Source: a virus. Taken from it: a DNA stretch of 36,518 nucleotides. Location of the stretch: positions 1 to 36,518 of IMG/VR virus record IMGVR_UViG_3300017971_000529; one strand, given 5' to 3'. The translations under genes and the position numbers were made by a program. The notes beneath the pieces were generated by a model. It had not been told where the DNA came from, searched no databases, and was given only the letters and a program-made list of their open reading frames with translations. How positions within the stretch are numbered: the first letter of the stretch is position 1; the number at the start of each line of letters is the position of its first letter. Below, in pieces: positions 9,051 through 16,514 of this stretch.

Positions 9051-9051
9051 A

Positions 9052-9645
9052 TTAATATCCCATTATTATAAACGTACAAGCAGCATTATAATCTGCGCCT
9101 GTTGATTCGTTCTTACCTTCAATTCTTAATGTAGCCGTAGTTGGAAACGCACCGGTAGCTGTACAACTTACAAATCTGGCTATTGACCGCGAAAACGTAT
9201 TTTTAGTAGAGACAAGCGCCCAATCAAAAACAACCGTTGTGAAGTCCGGTCCCCAATTAACAACAAGATCTTGTGCTCCATCAAAAGTATTAGAACCCCA
9301 CTTTACAAGCAATCCTGATGGCAGATATGTCCATCCAACACTCGTTTTTCCAGCTTCGGTCACAGGTATTGCAGCGCCACCATTTTCCCGCTGAAAGAAC
9401 AATTCAGTTGCATTAGAAATTGCACCTTGTTTTGTATATAATGCTCCCTCATTTACTGCTGTTCCAGGATCTGCACCTTGCTCAGGAAGTTGAATTATCT
9501 TATGTTTGCCATCATTGGCAACTCCGGCACCTAAATTATAATGATTTGTATTCCATGTAGTCTCTATTGTTGCAAAATTTTGTCGTATGGGAGCCTGCGT
9601 TATATTTCTTTGCTGAGGCGCTAAAGGCGTATCATTCCATGCCAT
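9052..9645 (-). CDS. Putative tail fibre / receptor-binding tip protein, 197 aa
   Basis: The N-terminus (MAWNDTPLAPQQRNITQAPI) is followed by residues 46-80 with GKHKIIQLPEQGADPGTAVN, then EGALYTKQG and ELFFQRENGG. This is a pattern I recognise from the shaft-to-tip segment of many phage side fibres. Residues 100-197 contain YLPSGLLVKWGS and alternating strands, like the compact C-terminal tips of gp53-like fibres. It lies between the adaptor and nozzle genes, so it may attach at the neck or nozzle. The start is ATG 9645, with AAAGGAT about 6 nt upstream. Confidence 0.6.
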   Translation of the reverse strand: MAWNDTPLAPQQRNITQAPIRQNFATIETTWNTNHYNLGAGVANDGKHKIIQLPEQGADPGTAVNEGALYTKQGAISNATELFFQRENGGAAIPVTEAGKTSVGWTYLPSGLLVKWGSNTFDGAQDLVVNWGPDFTTVVFDWALVSTKNTFSRSIARFVSCTATGAFPTTATLRIEGKNESTGADYNAACTFIIMGY

Positions 9646-9655
9646 AATTTATCCT

Positions 9656-10669
9656 TTAATAAAAACCGTTTCCCCACCACCTGTTGGGGGCCTTGGTATT
9701 ATAAATTGTAGCTGCTTCTTTTCCCTGGTTTTGAACGAGCGTTCTGCGCTGAACCAAGTTCTCTTGTTCTTTAAACATAGGCATAATCTGAGCCAATGTA
9801 TCAGTATCTACCCGATCTTCCAGTATTCTTTTTGCAGCACCCCAGGCTATATAGCTCCAATGTTGCTCAAGCTCAGGGTAATCTGCATCATTTTCAAGCG
9901 CATCAGGACGAACATAGGCATCCATGGTAATGCTGTAAACGGCATCAGGAACAGGTCTGACAATAAATTTATTTTCATAATATAAGACCGATTGAGGTTT
10001 GCCCAATGTGGATGGAACTGCATGCACATAAATCTTTGCACCTGCATCAGGTGCCTGTGGAAACGTAAATGAATATACGCCAGTCTTGTAATTTATTGAT
10101 CCATACGCAGCTGCGCCCTCTGGCCAGACAAGATCGCCATCAATTAAAAATTGGCCGGTAGTTGCACTTCTTTGCGGCGAATCCGTTATTACTAACTGCT
10201 CGCCATTTGCATCGTACGAGCTAAATATGACCGAATACGGTACAACCGGAGCACTTGAAAGCGTACCCGCATAAAGAACTGTCGCTCCATCTCCAGTCGC
10301 TATCTGTATTCGCTGTTGGGTTGGCGGATACATACTATAAAATTCATCACGTGATTGGCTTAAATATATTTTTGTTCCATCACAAAAGACCGGCGTGCTT
10401 TCAGTGATATAGGCATTCTTAAAGTTATATAATGGATCCTCTTCACGTATAGGCGCACCGGGTCCTGATGTAGTTTCATATATATCTATATACGGTGTCG
10501 TGTAAAAAGTAAGCGTCTTTTTAAATGTAAATAGCCGCAGATTTTCCGGCATATCATAAATAAGAAAATCATTTATATAACGAAGAAGCTCATTTTCAGT
10601 AATTTGTGACGTAGAAGGCGCCTTGATTATTCTACGAACTTTAGTTTTTATATCCGCTAATGTTGCCAT
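9656..10669 (-). CDS. Tail adaptor / head-tail connector protein, 337 aa
   Basis: Residues 1-60 form the helical head typical of podoviral adaptors (T7 gp11-like, P22 gp4-like): ADIKTKVRRIIKAPS, then ENELLRYINDFLIYDMPENL. The middle (about 95-240) is a beta-rich insertion. The C-terminal part returns to helices (QHWSYIAWGAAKRILEDR, then MPMFKEQENLVQRRTL). This split-domain layout fits the ring that bridges portal and nozzle. It is followed by the 197-aa fibre and the nozzle, the expected order. AAGGAG sits about 6 nt upstream of ATG 10669. Confidence 0.7.
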   Translation of the reverse strand: MATLADIKTKVRRIIKAPSTSQITENELLRYINDFLIYDMPENLRLFTFKKTLTFYTTPYIDIYETTSGPGAPIREEDPLYNFKNAYITESTPVFCDGTKIYLSQSRDEFYSMYPPTQQRIQIATGDGATVLYAGTLSSAPVVPYSVIFSSYDANGEQLVITDSPQRSATTGQFLIDGDLVWPEGAAAYGSINYKTGVYSFTFPQAPDAGAKIYVHAVPSTLGKPQSVLYYENKFIVRPVPDAVYSITMDAYVRPDALENDADYPELEQHWSYIAWGAAKRILEDRVDTDTLAQIMPMFKEQENLVQRRTLVQNQGKEAATIYNTKAPNRWWGNGFY

Positions 10670-10677
10670 AATTCTCC

Positions 10678-11031
10678 TTAACTTACATTCCTAAGACTAA
10701 GATCTGTTCTCGATGTTATATTACCAATCGGAATCACCAAAGCAGTAGAATAATTATAAGGCGGTTCTACGGGGGCCAAGAAGGAATCGTAGTTAGTAGT
10801 GTTAATATCCATACTGAAAGTGTCATCACTCAATACGGAAATCTTTCCTGTCTTATTGTTAATCTGGCTCATGCCAAAACTATCAGGTACCAAGATCCTT
10901 ACAATAATATCAGACTCATAATCGTGATCGATAGTTGTTTGTATAATTACCGGATTAGATTTTGATATGGACAATATCTGTCGCATTGCTGGTTGAAATC
11001 GCGGATCAGGATCTGTATACCAAATAGTCAT
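10678..11031 (-). CDS. Small virion-associated protein with FCCH-like beta module, 117 aa
   Basis: After a short N-terminal part with two strands (NPVIIQTTIDHDYES), the sequence runs VRILVPDSFGMSQINNKTGK, then VLSDDTFSMDINTTNYDSF and ALVIPIGNI. The pattern GM.qIN...v.s..tF...i.t..f..f is that of the FCCH-like module common in phage virion proteins. Similar modules occur in the 326-aa head protein and the nozzle here. Exact role unknown; its position between head and adaptor genes suggests a minor head or neck part. AGG stands 6 nt before ATG 11031. Confidence 0.55.
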   Translation of the reverse strand: MTIWYTDPDPRFQPAMRQILSISKSNPVIIQTTIDHDYESDIIVRILVPDSFGMSQINNKTGKISVLSDDTFSMDINTTNYDSFLAPVEPPYNYSTALVIPIGNITSRTDLSLRNVS

Positions 11032-11038
11032 TATAGGC

Positions 11039-11467
11039 CTATTTTTTTCTTAATGGGGGTAATTTTACCGATTTCACCTCATCAATATGCGTTGTTCCCA
11101 GATCTTGCATATCTATAAACTCAAGACTCTCCAACATAAACCTTCTTTTCCTGCTTTGTGTGGTCATAGTTGGCCGTCCACTGGAATCTAGAAGATATTT
11201 ATGTTCAATTTGTCCGACATTATTATTCAAATGCTTTATAAGATGAACCGGCAATTCATAATCTTTGCCATCTTCAAGCTCATATTGCATAAGTGGATCT
11301 TGCTCATATTTTCTGTAAGGAAATGACACCTTTCCACCCGGCATTTCAAGGTTTCTGAATCTTACCTTAACGCGCTGACTCTCCTTCTTATACAAAGCAT
11401 CTAAATCTGCCGGCGCCTTCTTAACCCGCGTTCCTGTTTGAATTAATATTTTCTCACTCTGACTCAT
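11039..11467 (-). CDS. Conserved phage structural-region protein of unknown function, 142 aa
   Basis: It contains KVRFRNLEMPGGKVSFPYRK, then QYELEDGKDYELPVHLIKHL and a basic SRKRRFMLESLEFID. I associate the combination (RN.E.PG..v.F.y, Y.L.DG..Y..P..v..HLN) with small proteins found between capsid and adaptor genes in several podovirus lineages. The function is not known to me. AAGGAG sits 5-6 nt before ATG 11467, directly after a terminator, so this gene begins a new translational unit that reads on into the neck and tail genes. Confidence 0.5.
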   Translation of the reverse strand: MSQSEKILIQTGTRVKKAPADLDALYKKESQRVKVRFRNLEMPGGKVSFPYRKYEQDPLMQYELEDGKDYELPVHLIKHLNNNVGQIEHKYLLDSSGRPTMTTQSRKRRFMLESLEFIDMQDLGTTHIDEVKSVKLPPLRKK

Positions 11468-11477
11468 AAAACTCCTT

Positions 11478-11503
11478 AAAAAGGGGAGGGGGAATCCCCT
11501 CCC
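11478..11503 (-). terminator. Rho-independent terminator after the capsid pair (minus strand)
   Basis: A perfect 8-bp stem (GGGAGGGG / CCCCTCCC) with a 4-nt loop is followed on the minus strand by five T residues (complement of 11478-11482). It closes the capsid/head-protein transcript and probably lets only part of transcription pass into the neck genes. Confidence 0.75.
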
Positions 11504-11508
11504 TATTA

Positions 11509-12489
11509 CTATTCAGCTAAGTTAGAAAATGATTTTCCTGCTATCCAGTAGATTTCATCGTTGTTGCTTCCCGCAGGGTTCACCGTTCCGGCGACCAGTC
11601 TCATTCCTACATATGAAGTATTTGTCACTGCATCTGCAAGCAGATCAACCGCACCCAATAACGCTGTTCCTGTATCCATTCCAACTGGAACTACTGTTGC
11701 AAATGTAGCCGGATAAGATGCTGGAAGTGGGAACGTAAAGGCTGTAAACGCAGTCGAGTTTATATTGGTTGTTATGGTTGAAGCTGTAACAGCTGTGACT
11801 GTTGCTTCTAAGCCATTTATTTCGGTCATACTGTATGAATCGTCAGCCAAATTAACCCTAATTTTCTGACCTACTGTATAACCATGCGGAACAGATGTAG
11901 TTATAACAGCATTTGCTGCTTGAGAAATATTTACGATATATCTCCAGCGCGGGTAAAAAATTGGATCGTAGGGGATCCTTCTCCAGAATCCAGCTGTTCC
12001 AGCTGCACCAGGAGCATTTGCCATCGCATAAGCCATTCTAAAGCTTGTATTTGCCACTAGCGTGTCAATAGAGAAATCCCAACCGCCAAGTGTTTGAGCA
12101 GCTGTTACACTTGAAAGACGAACAATATCACCATCAGACAGGCCAGCAGTGCTTCCGGTAGCGACTACTGGTTGTGTCGCATTTGTTGTACCTGTAACTG
12201 CAACTGCCGCAGATGGGGCTGTATTTGAAGTATCAACTAAAAAGAATCCGCCACCTGCAGCAATTTGGTCAACCGCAACGGTTTGGTCTGCTGCTGGATG
12301 GTAATATAGAAGGCCGCGACCATCAGTCATTCCACGCTGCCAGTAAAATTCAAATCCATGTCCATTATTTGCAGCATCGGCTTCTGTAAGGTTTACTACA
12401 CGCATCCAATCAACACCGGCAGGAAGTACAATGTTTTTTGCGTTTCCGTCTGCAGTAAATGAACCTTGTATTAATATTGTGTTATCCAT
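11509..12489 (-). CDS. Putative head decoration / capsid-associated protein, 326 aa
   Basis: Directly after the major capsid gene and before a terminator, so it shares the strongly bounded capsid transcript. The N-terminus (ILIQGSFTADGNAKNIVLPA) and residues 30-60 (WMRVVNLTEADAANN, EFYWQRGM) resemble beta-rich capsid accessory proteins. Residues 195-255 form an FCCH-like module (ITTSVPHGYTVGQKIRVNL, then SMTEINGLEATVTAV and TINSTAF-like strands). Thr/Ala/Gly-rich, no enzyme motif. Decoration or head-fibre role inferred from position and fold pattern. Confidence 0.55.
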   Translation of the reverse strand: MDNTILIQGSFTADGNAKNIVLPAGVDWMRVVNLTEADAANNGHGFEFYWQRGMTDGRGLLYYHPAADQTVAVDQIAAGGGFFLVDTSNTAPSAAVAVTGTTNATQPVVATGSTAGLSDGDIVRLSSVTAAQTLGGWDFSIDTLVANTSFRMAYAMANAPGAAGTAGFWRRIPYDPIFYPRWRYIVNISQAANAVITTSVPHGYTVGQKIRVNLADDSYSMTEINGLEATVTAVTASTITTNINSTAFTAFTFPLPASYPATFATVVPVGMDTGTALLGAVDLLADAVTNTSYVGMRLVAGTVNPAGSNNDEIYWIAGKSFSNLAE

Positions 12490-12498
12490 ATTTATTCC

Positions 12499-13449
12499 TT
12501 AAATATTGCGGGTTGCACGCATGTTAATAACCCAGGCATCATTTACAATTCGCGATGCAAATGCCATCTTCCATGCAACAGACGCATTTTGAGCTAACGG
12601 ATCTGAATAAATTGGAGGTCTGTATATAAACTGACTTCTATAACGATCCTGCTCAACCATCATTACGCCTTCTGTTGCAACGCAGAAAATATTTAAGACA
12701 TCTGCGCCATTTGCTGAGGCATTTGGAGTAATCGAACCATCACTAGACACAAAGAATCGAAGATTCTGAATTGAGCCCCATTCTGAAGGCAACAATGAAG
12801 CTTGTGACGGATATTTAGATGCATGCAAGAAATCATTAACCGAGTTAAGATCAGCCGTAATAGAGGTATGCGCTAAAGCCATGTATGCCGATCTGATTGG
12901 ACCTGTGCCGAACTTATCTGTTCCCTCAATATTATCGGCCAATGTTTTTGCATCATTTCCAAGCAATGCTTGAACTACAAATGAAACGTCAGCAGAGGTA
13001 ATATTTGTTGGGTTATCTCCGTTTGTTCCACCAAGACAGTTGATCATTGCTGCAGTTGCAGCCATCATATCACGAACCAAATTGTCTTCAGTTTCTCTCA
13101 GTTGGAAACCGGCGCGTACTGAGTGATTAGTTAAAACTTTGTCCTGATTTTGCAAGGAAACCTGTTCGTTGATTTCATACCATGCGCCATAAAACTGCAT
13201 TTCAACGTCAATATCTACACGATCGAGATTGGTTGACGGAGGTGTAACACCTGTATTTCCTAATGGAACCAATGCGGGATCGGGTTTTGCATACCTGCTG
13301 AAACGTGCTGTATTACCGCCATTTGCAGGCATTAACACTTTCTCGCAGGGCAATGTATGAATTAAATTAGGGGTTGGCGTGCTAAGCATTCTCTCAATAA
13401 AGGTCTGTTGAACCTGTGAGGGCATCAGCGTTGTGGTTGTTACTGCCAT
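12499..13449 (-). CDS. Major capsid protein, N4-gp56-like (HK97 fold), 316 aa
   Basis: It begins MAVTTTTLMPSQVQQTFIER with AGGA about 7 nt upstream of ATG 13449; the longer reading from 13506 is rejected because it would start inside the tandem repeats. Family landmarks are GGNTARFSRYAKPDPALVPL, then TPPSTNLDRVDIDVEMQFYG and the helix LRETEDNLVRDMMAAT, which follow the N4-gp56 major capsid pattern (basic ordered strand, G-TP, v.qYG...i). Length 316 fits. It follows the scaffold gene, as usual. Expression is probably high: its own promoter, a repeat-bearing leader and flanking terminators. Confidence 0.85.
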   Translation of the reverse strand: MAVTTTTLMPSQVQQTFIERMLSTPTPNLIHTLPCEKVLMPANGGNTARFSRYAKPDPALVPLGNTGVTPPSTNLDRVDIDVEMQFYGAWYEINEQVSLQNQDKVLTNHSVRAGFQLRETEDNLVRDMMAATAAMINCLGGTNGDNPTNITSADVSFVVQALLGNDAKTLADNIEGTDKFGTGPIRSAYMALAHTSITADLNSVNDFLHASKYPSQASLLPSEWGSIQNLRFFVSSDGSITPNASANGADVLNIFCVATEGVMMVEQDRYRSQFIYRPPIYSDPLAQNASVAWKMAFASRIVNDAWVINMRATRNI

Positions 13450-13494
13450 AATTATTCCTATTTTATTAGAATAAACAAAACAATTCAAAGAACT

Positions 13495-13594
13495 GGCGAA
13501 GTTCAATACAGCCTAGGATGGCGAATCCCAATACAGCCTGGGTTGGCGAATCCCAATACAGCCCGGGTGAGCGAATCCCAATACAACTCAAGTT
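13495..13594 (-). repeat. Four 25-bp tandem repeats in the capsid gene leader
   Basis: Four units with a period of exactly 25 bp start at 13495, 13520, 13545 and 13570. Plus-strand unit core: GGCGAATCCCAATACAGCC. The two middle copies match at all but a few bases; the outer copies are diverged. They lie between the predicted promoter and the ribosome site of the major capsid gene, so most would be present in the mRNA leader. Confidence 0.85.
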
Positions 13595-13595
13595 A

Positions 13596-13625
13596 TGTAT
13601 AACAATAAAAATCAGAAATACACAA
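13596..13625 (-). promoter_or_regulatory. Candidate promoter of the capsid transcript
   Basis: On the minus strand TTGTGT (13625-13620) and TATACA (13601-13596) are spaced by 18 bp. It lies immediately after the scaffold-side terminator and before the 25-bp repeats. The predicted start near 13589 gives a leader of about 140 nt. Confidence 0.45.
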
Positions 13626-13626
13626 G

Positions 13627-13653
13627 AAAAAAGGCTACCCCGAAAGGTAGCCC
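13627..13653 (-). terminator. Rho-independent terminator after the scaffold gene (minus strand)
   Basis: Stem GGCTACC / GGTAGCC with a 6-nt loop, followed on the minus strand by six T residues (complement of 13627-13632). It ends the portal-scaffold transcript about 25 bp after the scaffold stop and insulates the capsid promoter. Confidence 0.85.
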
Positions 13654-13678
13654 AAAAGGAGAGTAGTTAATGAAGAAC

Positions 13679-14389
13679 TTAATAACCCTTTAAAATAGCC
13701 TTCGTTTCGGCCCAAATCTCCTTTTTGCGTTTATCGGAGAGTCCATGAGCAAAAGCATTGGCCTGAGACAATGGACTGTCTGTTTCAGACGGCCCTATTG
13801 ATGAAGCAGGTCGAGGCTTTGCCATATTTTTATCAATTGATTCTTTTTGCCTGGAATAGTCGGGCTTTGATAATCCATAACGCTTGATCATCTTATATGT
13901 GGCAACAGCCTTACTATAAAAATCAGGATTTACCGATAACGTTGCATATACTTCAGGCTCAGAATCCTTAAGCATCTCTATTGTGTCTTTTGTCACAACC
14001 TCTGAAAAGTCTGGAAACCGCGAACGAACTTCAGATTCTACCATCTTTGACTCTATTTGAGCCATTCGTTGTTCATTGCGTTTTCGCTCTTTCTTAAGAT
14101 GACGTGCCTCTATGAGATCATCATCACTTAGATTTTCTTCTTCAGGTTCTTGTTCTGGTTGCTCTGGCTTGTACGAACTGAGCCTTTTGATGAGTTCGTC
14201 ACGCTCTCTCTCTGCCCGCTCTTTTTCCTCTCTGAGGACACGCCAGTTTTTGACTGACTCGGTGTACTCTTTTTCTTGCGGGGTTTGCGCGGCTTGCTCT
14301 TCTTTGGCTTTGGGCTCCTCTTGAACAGATTCAGAAGGCTCCTGAGTAGTTTCATCAACATTCTCCATGGGTTCAGTATTTTCAACCAT
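13679..14389 (-). CDS. Scaffolding protein, 236 aa
   Basis: Acidic N-terminus (residues 1-50 rich in Glu, Gln and Thr), then a highly charged coiled coil at about 45-115 (REEKERAERERDELIKRL, then HLKKERKRNEQRMAQIESK). A compact helical section follows (EVRSRFPDFSEVVTKDTIEM, then YSKAVATYKMIKRYG) and a basic tail (LSDKRKKEIWAETKAILKGY) suited to contact capsid subunits. Length, charge pattern and position just before the capsid gene are those of scaffolds. AGAGGAG stands 5 nt before ATG 14389, and the start overlaps the previous stop by 8 bp, implying coupling. Confidence 0.75.
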   Translation of the reverse strand: MVENTEPMENVDETTQEPSESVQEEPKAKEEQAAQTPQEKEYTESVKNWRVLREEKERAERERDELIKRLSSYKPEQPEQEPEEENLSDDDLIEARHLKKERKRNEQRMAQIESKMVESEVRSRFPDFSEVVTKDTIEMLKDSEPEVYATLSVNPDFYSKAVATYKMIKRYGLSKPDYSRQKESIDKNMAKPRPASSIGPSETDSPLSQANAFAHGLSDKRKKEIWAETKAILKGY

Positions 14390-14867
14390 ATAACTCCTCT
14401 ATATGTTTATCACTCTTATTAACTATTTCCAATGCCTTATGCAATAATGTTCCATCGTTAAAATCCAAGGCTATTTGCGTCATTTCAGGCGCTCTTGAAT
14501 AATACTCAATTGGATTTTCAATTATTGATTGAACTGTATGTTTTTCAGGAATTGACCAAAGACACTCTATTTCATCAACCTTGCGATTATACGCATAAAC
14601 CGTCTGATCATAATGAGGCGTAGGACAACTAAGCCTGTGAAAAATATAATTTCTGACAACATTTGGCATTAACCGTTCACGCTTTGATTCAATTACCACA
14701 AAGAAGTTCCCCAAATACGATTTAATTCCATCATTAACGGTATTTTCCAGCTTTTTAGTGATATCTTTAAATTCTTCTGGAATTATATCGTTGACTTCAT
14801 GCTTGTCTGCGCTCTGTGACAATTCTTGCGACAACTGTCCTGCGGTTTTATTACTATTTTTTGTCAT
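14382..14867 (-). CDS. Conserved phage protein of unknown function, 161 aa
   Basis: Residues 50-110 contain LGNFFVVIESKRERLMPNVV, then RLSCPTPHYDQTVYAYN and IECLWSIP. The set FFVV...KRER..PNVvR...RlsCPTP.YDQ is one I recognise as a conserved block in uncharacterised proteins of podoviral head-gene clusters. The N-terminal 45 residues are polar and likely flexible. It overlaps the scaffold gene by 8 bp and is divergent from the plus-strand exported-protein gene. The function is not known to me; a role in assembly or packaging is only suggested by position. Confidence 0.5.
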   Translation of the reverse strand: MTKNSNKTAGQLSQELSQSADKHEVNDIIPEEFKDITKKLENTVNDGIKSYLGNFFVVIESKRERLMPNVVRNYIFHRLSCPTPHYDQTVYAYNRKVDEIECLWSIPEKHTVQSIIENPIEYYSRAPEMTQIALDFNDGTLLHKALEIVNKSDKHIEELYG

Positions 14868-14875
14868 TTCTCTCC

Positions 14876-14881
14876 TATACT
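14876..14881 (+). promoter_or_regulatory. -10-like TATACT box of the exported-protein gene
   Basis: TATACT lies 21 nt before ATG 14903 in a 35-bp divergent gap; the -35 region is weak. The ribosome site GAAGGAG (14891-14897) follows. Same hexamer as upstream of two other plus-strand islands. Confidence 0.4.
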
Positions 14882-14902
14882 GTAAGAAACGAAGGAGTAT
14901 TT

Positions 14903-15376
14903 ATGAAAAAAACACTGCTATTGTTCTGTACCATACCACTTTTTTGCATGGAACAAGAAGAAAAAAATCGTGACCGTAAAGGTTCTATTACAGTTACTAT
15001 TGATCGTGGCTATAAGAAAAAACATCGGGCTGCATATAAACTGGCGCACTCCGCACTGAACGGTCACACCGACGAACACATAGTAAATGCAATTGGATAT
15101 GCCCTGGAAAAGGATAGAGAGGGTCTTCTCTATCAAAAGATGCCTCAAAAAAGAGCAAAAGCTAAAAAAGCAGTTAGCGACAAAGCTATTAATCAAGAAA
15201 AAGCTGTTCGCTATATAATAAAAGAGTTGCTAGAACAGAAAGAAGAGAAAGAAAAAGAAGCTGCAAGCCAATCAAAGAAAAAATACACTGTTGCCCTAAT
15301 TGGCGCAGCTACGACGTTAATAAGTACAATAACCACAGCTCTTGCCATGTACTTCAATCAGGATTCTGCCGAATAA
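14903..15376 (+). CDS. Exported/membrane protein with signal peptide and C-terminal anchor, 157 aa (moron)
   Basis: ATG 14903 has GAAGGAG 5 nt upstream. Residues 1-15 (MKKTLLLFCTIPLFC) are a signal peptide followed by MEQEEKNRD. Residues 20-125 are very rich in Lys/Glu/Ala and helical (DEHIVNAIGYALEKDREGL, then KAVRYIIKELLEQKEEK). Residues 129-150 form a membrane helix (ALIGAATTLISTITTALAMY). The mature part would face the periplasm or host envelope with a C-terminal anchor. It is isolated on the plus strand among head genes, so it is likely a moron expressed from its own promoter. The style of the signal-peptide end resembles exported proteins of Dependentiae. A spanin-like role is possible, but I cannot support it. 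Confidence 0.65.
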   Translation: MKKTLLLFCTIPLFCMEQEEKNRDRKGSITVTIDRGYKKKHRAAYKLAHSALNGHTDEHIVNAIGYALEKDREGLLYQKMPQKRAKAKKAVSDKAINQEKAVRYIIKELLEQKEEKEKEAASQSKKKYTVALIGAATTLISTITTALAMYFNQDSAE

Positions 15377-15501
15377 CGCGCTCTGACAGACGCTTCTGCT
15401 TTTTGTTTACTAGTGGAATAGCCTACTATCTTCCAGCTATTTCCTTCTTTTTTTAGTATTTGCCAGCCCTTTTTTGTTTTTCTTCCTGTTTTCCATGGCA
15501 T
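15358..15501 (-). CDS. Small basic phage protein, 47 aa
   Basis: Starts at ATG 15501 (MPWKTGRKTKKGWQILKKEG) with AAGG about 7 nt upstream, inside the 3' end of the DUF5661-like gene but in another frame. It ends VGYSTSKQKAEASVRARYSA. The pattern GW.i....GkiVG.S.tk.kAeasvRAR is familiar from tiny phage head-region proteins that seem to be one beta hairpin plus a helix. Its 3' end overlaps the convergent plus-strand gene by 19 bp. A real gene is likely, but the short length and overlap keep confidence moderate. Function unknown. Confidence 0.5.
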   Translation of the reverse strand: MPWKTGRKTKKGWQILKKEGNSWKIVGYSTSKQKAEASVRARYSAES

Positions 15502-15769
15502 TTTTAGACCTTTCCATCTTTTTTTCCATCTTAGCAAGCTCTTTATAATAATTTTTAGATTCCAGCAAGTGAGCTTCAGCAATTTTAGCTGTCTTATTTA
15601 GGCTTCCCTTAGTGACATTAGTCTTATTGGATATTCCACCCTTACTTTTAGGCCCATGTTCAAGCTCTACAATTATCCCCTTATGAAACTCTTTTAAGGG
15701 AATCTTATTAGTGTTAATTTTTAGCTCTTTAGCAAGCTTTTTGGCTTCCGCCATTGTTTTCTTTGCCAT
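15437..15769 (-). CDS. DUF5661-like protein, 110 aa
   Basis: Residues 8-82 contain KKLAKELKIN, then FHKGIIVELEHGPKSKGG, TNVTKGSLNKTAKIAEAHLL and ESKNYYKELAKMEKKM. These match the DUF5661 pattern (ElEHG......TNvT...l..t.kIa.aHL.E...YY..L.kmE), a small conserved family found in bacteria and phages with no known function. The C-terminus (residues 90-110) is a Lys/Arg-rich tail. The start overlaps the previous stop as TAATG, so the two are coupled. It lies between portal and scaffold. Confidence 0.65.
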   Translation of the reverse strand: MAKKTMAEAKKLAKELKINTNKIPLKEFHKGIIVELEHGPKSKGGISNKTNVTKGSLNKTAKIAEAHLLESKNYYKELAKMEKKMERSKNAMENRKKNKKGLANTKKRRK

Positions 15770-15987
15770 TATTTTTTCTTTCGTTTGCGTGACACCTTCT
15801 TTAATGTTTCTGCTAAATGAGCACGCTTGCGTGTCTTTTTATTCTTGCTTTTCTCTGCTTTTTTAATCGCGCTCATTGGAATGTTTTCTTCTTCAGGAAC
15901 ACCAAGAGTTTTTGAAAGTGCACCAGGTTTCTTAATTGCGCCGGCTATCCAATTCTTCTTTTTTGTCTTAGACTTTTTTGGGGCCAC
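15769..15987 (-). CDS. Small highly basic phage protein, 72 aa (GTG start)
   Basis: The start is GTG at 15987 with AAGGA about 6 nt upstream; no ATG is available in frame. It contains NWIAGAIKKPGALSKTLGVP, then EENIPMSAIKKAEKSKNKK and KRAHLAETLKK. The motif W(I)..AIKKPGALrk.LGV...e.IP...l..A......kRA.LA.TLk is common to small basic proteins in phage head clusters. The charge suggests nucleic-acid contact inside the head, but the role is not established. It is coupled (TAATG) to the DUF5661-like gene. Confidence 0.6.
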   Translation of the reverse strand: MAPKKSKTKKKNWIAGAIKKPGALSKTLGVPEEENIPMSAIKKAEKSKNKKTRKRAHLAETLKKVSRKRKKK

Positions 15988-16008
15988 TTTAATCCTTTAG
16001 GAGTTATA

Positions 16009-16197
16009 ATGTTAAATCTTTATCTTTATATTTTATTATTAATTCAGCCGATAGAAATATATGACTTTATCATATGGAAAGAAAGCAATATTGCTATAAT
16101 CCATGAAGAGATCAAACTTGCCTTCAATGTCGAAGATGTCTGCGATATAGTTCACACTAAAAAGCGGACCATTCCTGATCCGCTCCGAATTAAATAA
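16009..16197 (+). CDS. Small protein with hydrophobic N-terminus, 62 aa
   Basis: TTTAGGAG lies 5 nt before ATG 16009. Residues 1-20 (MLNLYLYILLLIQPIEIYDF) form a hydrophobic segment, either a signal peptide or membrane anchor, followed by a mixed charged part (EEIKLAFNVEDVCDIVH) and a basic end. It is divergent from the GTG-start gene at 15987 and alone on the plus strand, like the other island genes. I do not recognise it. The good ribosome site supports translation. Confidence 0.5.
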   Translation: MLNLYLYILLLIQPIEIYDFIIWKESNIAIIHEEIKLAFNVEDVCDIVHTKKRTIPDPLRIK

Positions 16198-16248
16198 CTG
16201 TTTATTCATATCTCTTTTATCATTTCACAATAAAATCGATTTAAGTGT

Positions 16249-16464
16249 TTACCACTTACCTATTTTGTTTTTTCTATTAAAAAACTTAATATCCTCCTTC
16301 ATTTGCCTATCGGCTGATTCCAGTGTGTCACCATACATATAACCATCACCTCCATATGGACATTCAGGAAACATGCCCATCTTCTTTTCTTGTGGAAGAT
16401 TTGCAGGAGCTGACTCATCATTCATGACGAATGCAGTCTTGTTATAATAGCGTTTTGCCATCAT
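16249..16464 (-). CDS. Small conserved phage protein next to the portal, 71 aa
   Basis: Starts ATG 16464 or 16461; AGAGGTGT is better spaced for the second. It has an N-terminal MAKRYYNKTAFVMNDESA, then NLPQEKKMGMFPECPYGGD and a helical ESADRQMKEDIKFF. The pattern (NlPqe..m..yP......DtiesiDrQm..D) is one I associate with tiny conserved proteins downstream of podoviral portals. It starts about 50 bp after the portal stop. Function unknown. Confidence 0.55.
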   Translation of the reverse strand: MMAKRYYNKTAFVMNDESAPANLPQEKKMGMFPECPYGGDGYMYGDTLESADRQMKEDIKFFNRKNKIGKW

Positions 16465-16514
16465 ACACCTCTTGTAGAAACTGCGGCTTTACCCGCAAGG
16501 ATTATACCCTCTAT

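Noticed and set aside
13450-13506. Longer start for the major capsid protein
   Set aside because: It would start inside the 25-bp repeat array and lacks a ribosome site; MAVTTTT at 13449 is preceded by AGGA and starts like other capsid proteins.
16157-16185. Hairpin AGCGGA/TCCGCT as terminator of the 62-aa gene
   Set aside because: It lies within the coding frame and no T run follows.
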